Positions 6,746 to 8,052 of a DNA stretch of 8,052 nucleotides are shown one piece after another. Each line of letters starts with the position of its first letter. Position 1 is the first letter of the stretch. The notes under the pieces are model-generated. The model was not told the DNA's origin. It did not search any database and saw nothing but the letters and a program-made list of their open reading frames with translations. The position numbers and the translations under genes were made by a program. Source of the DNA: an uncultured Comamonadaceae bacterium (GTDB lineage: Bacteria > Pseudomonadota > Gammaproteobacteria > Burkholderiales > Burkholderiaceae); contig CAMLQP010000125.1 in the NCBI GenBank assembly GCA_946482115.1, forward strand, positions 1 to 8,052, in the 5' to 3' direction.

Positions 6746-6752
6746 GCGGGAC

Positions 6753-7955
6753 ATGCAAAGTTTTGACGTGGCGGTGGTCGGCGCGGGAGCGGCCGGCCTT
6801 TTTTGTGCGGGTGTGGCCGGTCAGCGCGGCCTGAAGGTGCTGCTGCTCGATCACAGCGAGAAGGTGGCCGAGAAGATCCGCATCTCCGGCGGCGGCCGCG
6901 CCAACTTCACCAACCGCGACATCGACGTGCGCCAACCGCACAAGCACTTTGTCGGCGAGAACCCGAACTTCTGCCGCTCGGCGCTCTCGCGCTACACGCC
7001 GGCCGACTTCATCGCGCTGGTGCAGAAGCACGGCATTCCCTTCCACGAGAAGCACAAGGGCCAGCTGTTCTGCGACCGCTCGGCCGGCGACCTGATCGAC
7101 CTGCTGCTGGCCGAGTGCGCCGCCGGCGGCGTGGAACGGTGGCAGCCCTGCGGCGTGAAAGACCTGCGAACCACAGCCGACGGCGGCTACGAACTGGACA
7201 CCGACCGGGCCACGGTGCAGGCACGCAAGGTGGTGATCGCCACCGGTGGTCTGTCGATCCCGGCCATCGGTGCGACCGACTTCGGATTCCGGGTCGCGAA
7301 GCAGTTCGGCCTGCGGGTCGTCGAACCGAGGCCCGGACTGGTGCCGCTGACCTTCGACGGCGTGGGCTGGGTGCCGTATGCTGGCTTGGCCGGGCTGTCG
7401 CTGCCAGTACTCATCGAAACCGGGACCAAAAAGGAACGGGTGGCGTTCCACGAAGACCTGCTGTTCACCCACCGCGGCCTCTCGGGTCCGGCGGTGCTGC
7501 AGATCTCCAGCTACTGGAAACCGGGCACGCCGATCCGCATCAACCTCGCGCCCGAGGTGGACCTGTCCGCCGCGCTGGCCGAGGCCAAGCTGCGTTCACG
7601 CAAGCTGCTGGCCAACGAACTGGCGCAATGGGTGCCGTCGCGCCTGGCCGAGTCCTGGGTGGCGCAGGACACCGACTGGCAGCGCCCGGTGGCCGAATGC
7701 AGCGACAAGGCCCTGTCCCGGCTGGCCGAGCGCCTTTCGCGCTGGGAGCTGGTGCCCACCGGCACCGAGGGCTACAAGAAGGCCGAGGTGACGCTGGGGG
7801 GCGTGGACACCCGCGACCTGTCGCAACAGACCATGGAGTCGAAACAGCCCGGCCTGTACTTCATCGGCGAGGTGGTCGACGTGACGGGCTGGCTGGGCGG
7901 TTACAACTTCCAGTGGGCCTGGGCGAGCGCGCATGCCTGCGCTGTCGGCTTGTGA
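6753..7955 (+). CDS. rdsA: BaiN/RdsA-family flavoprotein (YhiN/HI0933-like), candidate 23S rRNA dihydrouridine synthase
   Basis: 400 residues, full length for the HI0933/YhiN family. The N-terminal FAD-binding motif is VVGAGAAGLFCAG (8-20), followed by the family signature ISGGGRANFTN (44-54). Further conserved stretches are VIATGGLSIPAIGATDFG (161-178), LLFTHRGLSGPAVLQISSYW (236-255), AEVTLGGVDTRDLSQQTMES (344-363) and the C-terminal FAD-binding GLYFIGEVVDVTGWLGGYNF (367-386). E. coli YhiN was recently identified as RdsA, which makes dihydrouridine at position 2449 of 23S rRNA. The same reaction is inferred here from family membership only; another family member, BaiN, was linked to bile-acid metabolism. 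The start at 6753 is fixed by the FAD motif beginning a few residues later; the upstream region has a -10-like box rather than a ribosome binding site. The stop codon overlaps the -35 element of the next transcription unit. Confidence 0.9.
   Translation: MQSFDVAVVGAGAAGLFCAGVAGQRGLKVLLLDHSEKVAEKIRISGGGRANFTNRDIDVRQPHKHFVGENPNFCRSALSRYTPADFIALVQKHGIPFHEKHKGQLFCDRSAGDLIDLLLAECAAGGVERWQPCGVKDLRTTADGGYELDTDRATVQARKVVIATGGLSIPAIGATDFGFRVAKQFGLRVVEPRPGLVPLTFDGVGWVPYAGLAGLSLPVLIETGTKKERVAFHEDLLFTHRGLSGPAVLQISSYWKPGTPIRINLAPEVDLSAALAEAKLRSRKLLANELAQWVPSRLAESWVAQDTDWQRPVAECSDKALSRLAERLSRWELVPTGTEGYKKAEVTLGGVDTRDLSQQTMESKQPGLYFIGEVVDVTGWLGGYNFQWAWASAHACAVGL
6776..6804 (+). terminator. Terminator-like hairpin plus T6 tract inside the first codons of rdsA
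   Basis: GGTCGGC (6776-6782) pairs with GCCGGCC (6792-6798) as a 7-bp stem with one U-G pair and a 9-nt loop, followed directly by six T (6799-6804). This is the form of an intrinsic terminator but it lies over codons 8-18 of rdsA, spelling the FAD-binding GAGAAGLF. It might end transcripts arriving from the nitrilase operon, act as an attenuator, or be a by-product of the protein motif. Confidence 0.35.
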
Positions 7956-7977
7956 AGAAACCCCAAAACGCTATAAT
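7950..7977 (+). promoter_or_regulatory. Strong sigma70-type promoter (TTGTGA - 16 bp - TATAAT)
   Basis: The -10 (TATAAT, 7972-7977) is a perfect consensus match. The -35 TTGTGA (7950-7955) matches TTGACA at 4 of 6 positions and overlaps the rdsA stop codon TGA (7953-7955). The spacer is 16 bp and A-rich. Transcription should start near 7984 and leave the window. A perfect -10 in such a GC-rich region points to a highly expressed gene downstream. From memory of gene order in Burkholderiales this may be rpsU (ribosomal protein S21), but its coding sequence is not in the window. Confidence 0.75.
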
Positions 7978-7983
7978 CCAAGG

Positions 7984-8052
7984 CTTTGCTGGCAAATCCC
8001 CGTCGGCCAATACTAGTTTTCAGACGGGGAAAACCGCTGGTACGAAGGCCGG
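7984..8052 (+). ncRNA. 5' leader RNA with stem-loop, upstream of an unseen gene
   Basis: From the expected transcription start near 7984 to the window end there is no plausible coding start. TCCCCGTC (7997-8004) and GACGGGGA (8023-8030) form a perfect 8-bp stem around an 18-nt loop that is AT-rich and contains ACTAGT. The stem is followed by A, not T, so it is not a terminator on this strand. It is a candidate structured leader that could control translation of the next gene. Not a recognised riboswitch class. Confidence 0.4.

Noticed and set aside
5147..6754. 535-codon open frame on the minus strand
   Set aside because: Antisense to the FAD oxidase gene. Composition is that of a shadow frame, without domain motifs or a credible start region.
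7997..8030. Leader stem-loop considered as a terminator of rdsA
   Set aside because: The stem is followed by AAA rather than T on the plus strand and lies downstream of the new promoter, so a leader role is more likely.
1..8052. CRISPR array, tRNA, insertion sequence or phage genes
   Set aside because: No evenly spaced direct repeats, cloverleaf-like segment, transposase motif or phage protein was seen on either strand.

Overview
The window is GC-rich, codon third positions are mostly G or C, and gene packing is tight. The gene content (assimilatory nitrate reductase, then ybiB, then cobA; and a YhiN/RdsA flavoprotein followed by a strong promoter) suggests a betaproteobacterium, most likely of the Comamonadaceae/Burkholderiales. 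This placement rests on remembered gene order and protein character, not on a search.

Left part (1-3424, + strand): the 3' end of a nitrate reductase gene (nasA) with a C-terminal BFD-type iron-sulfur domain, then a TrpD2/YbiB-family gene, then cobA (uroporphyrinogen-III C-methyltransferase). ybiB and cobA overlap by ATGA. NasA reduces nitrate, and CobA makes the siroheme precursor that assimilatory nitrite reductase needs, so this looks like the distal end of a nitrate/nitrite assimilation operon. YbiB is the partner with no obvious job.

Middle part (3450-6700): an HxlR-family regulator on the - strand, convergent with cobA. It is divergent, across a 114-bp control region, from a two-gene operon: a branch-1-type nitrilase and a berberine-bridge-enzyme-like FAD oxidase. 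This looks like an accessory catabolic or detoxification module set between housekeeping genes. The substrate is unknown. A nitrile, cyanohydrin or related compound is a reasonable inference.

Right part (6753-8052): the BaiN/RdsA (YhiN, HI0933-like) flavoprotein gene. Its first codons also spell a terminator-like hairpin plus a six-T run. A near-consensus sigma70 promoter overlaps its stop codon and drives a leader RNA with an 8-bp stem-loop. The downstream gene lies outside the window; from memory of gene order it may be rpsU. No tRNA, rRNA, CRISPR array, insertion sequence or phage gene was seen.
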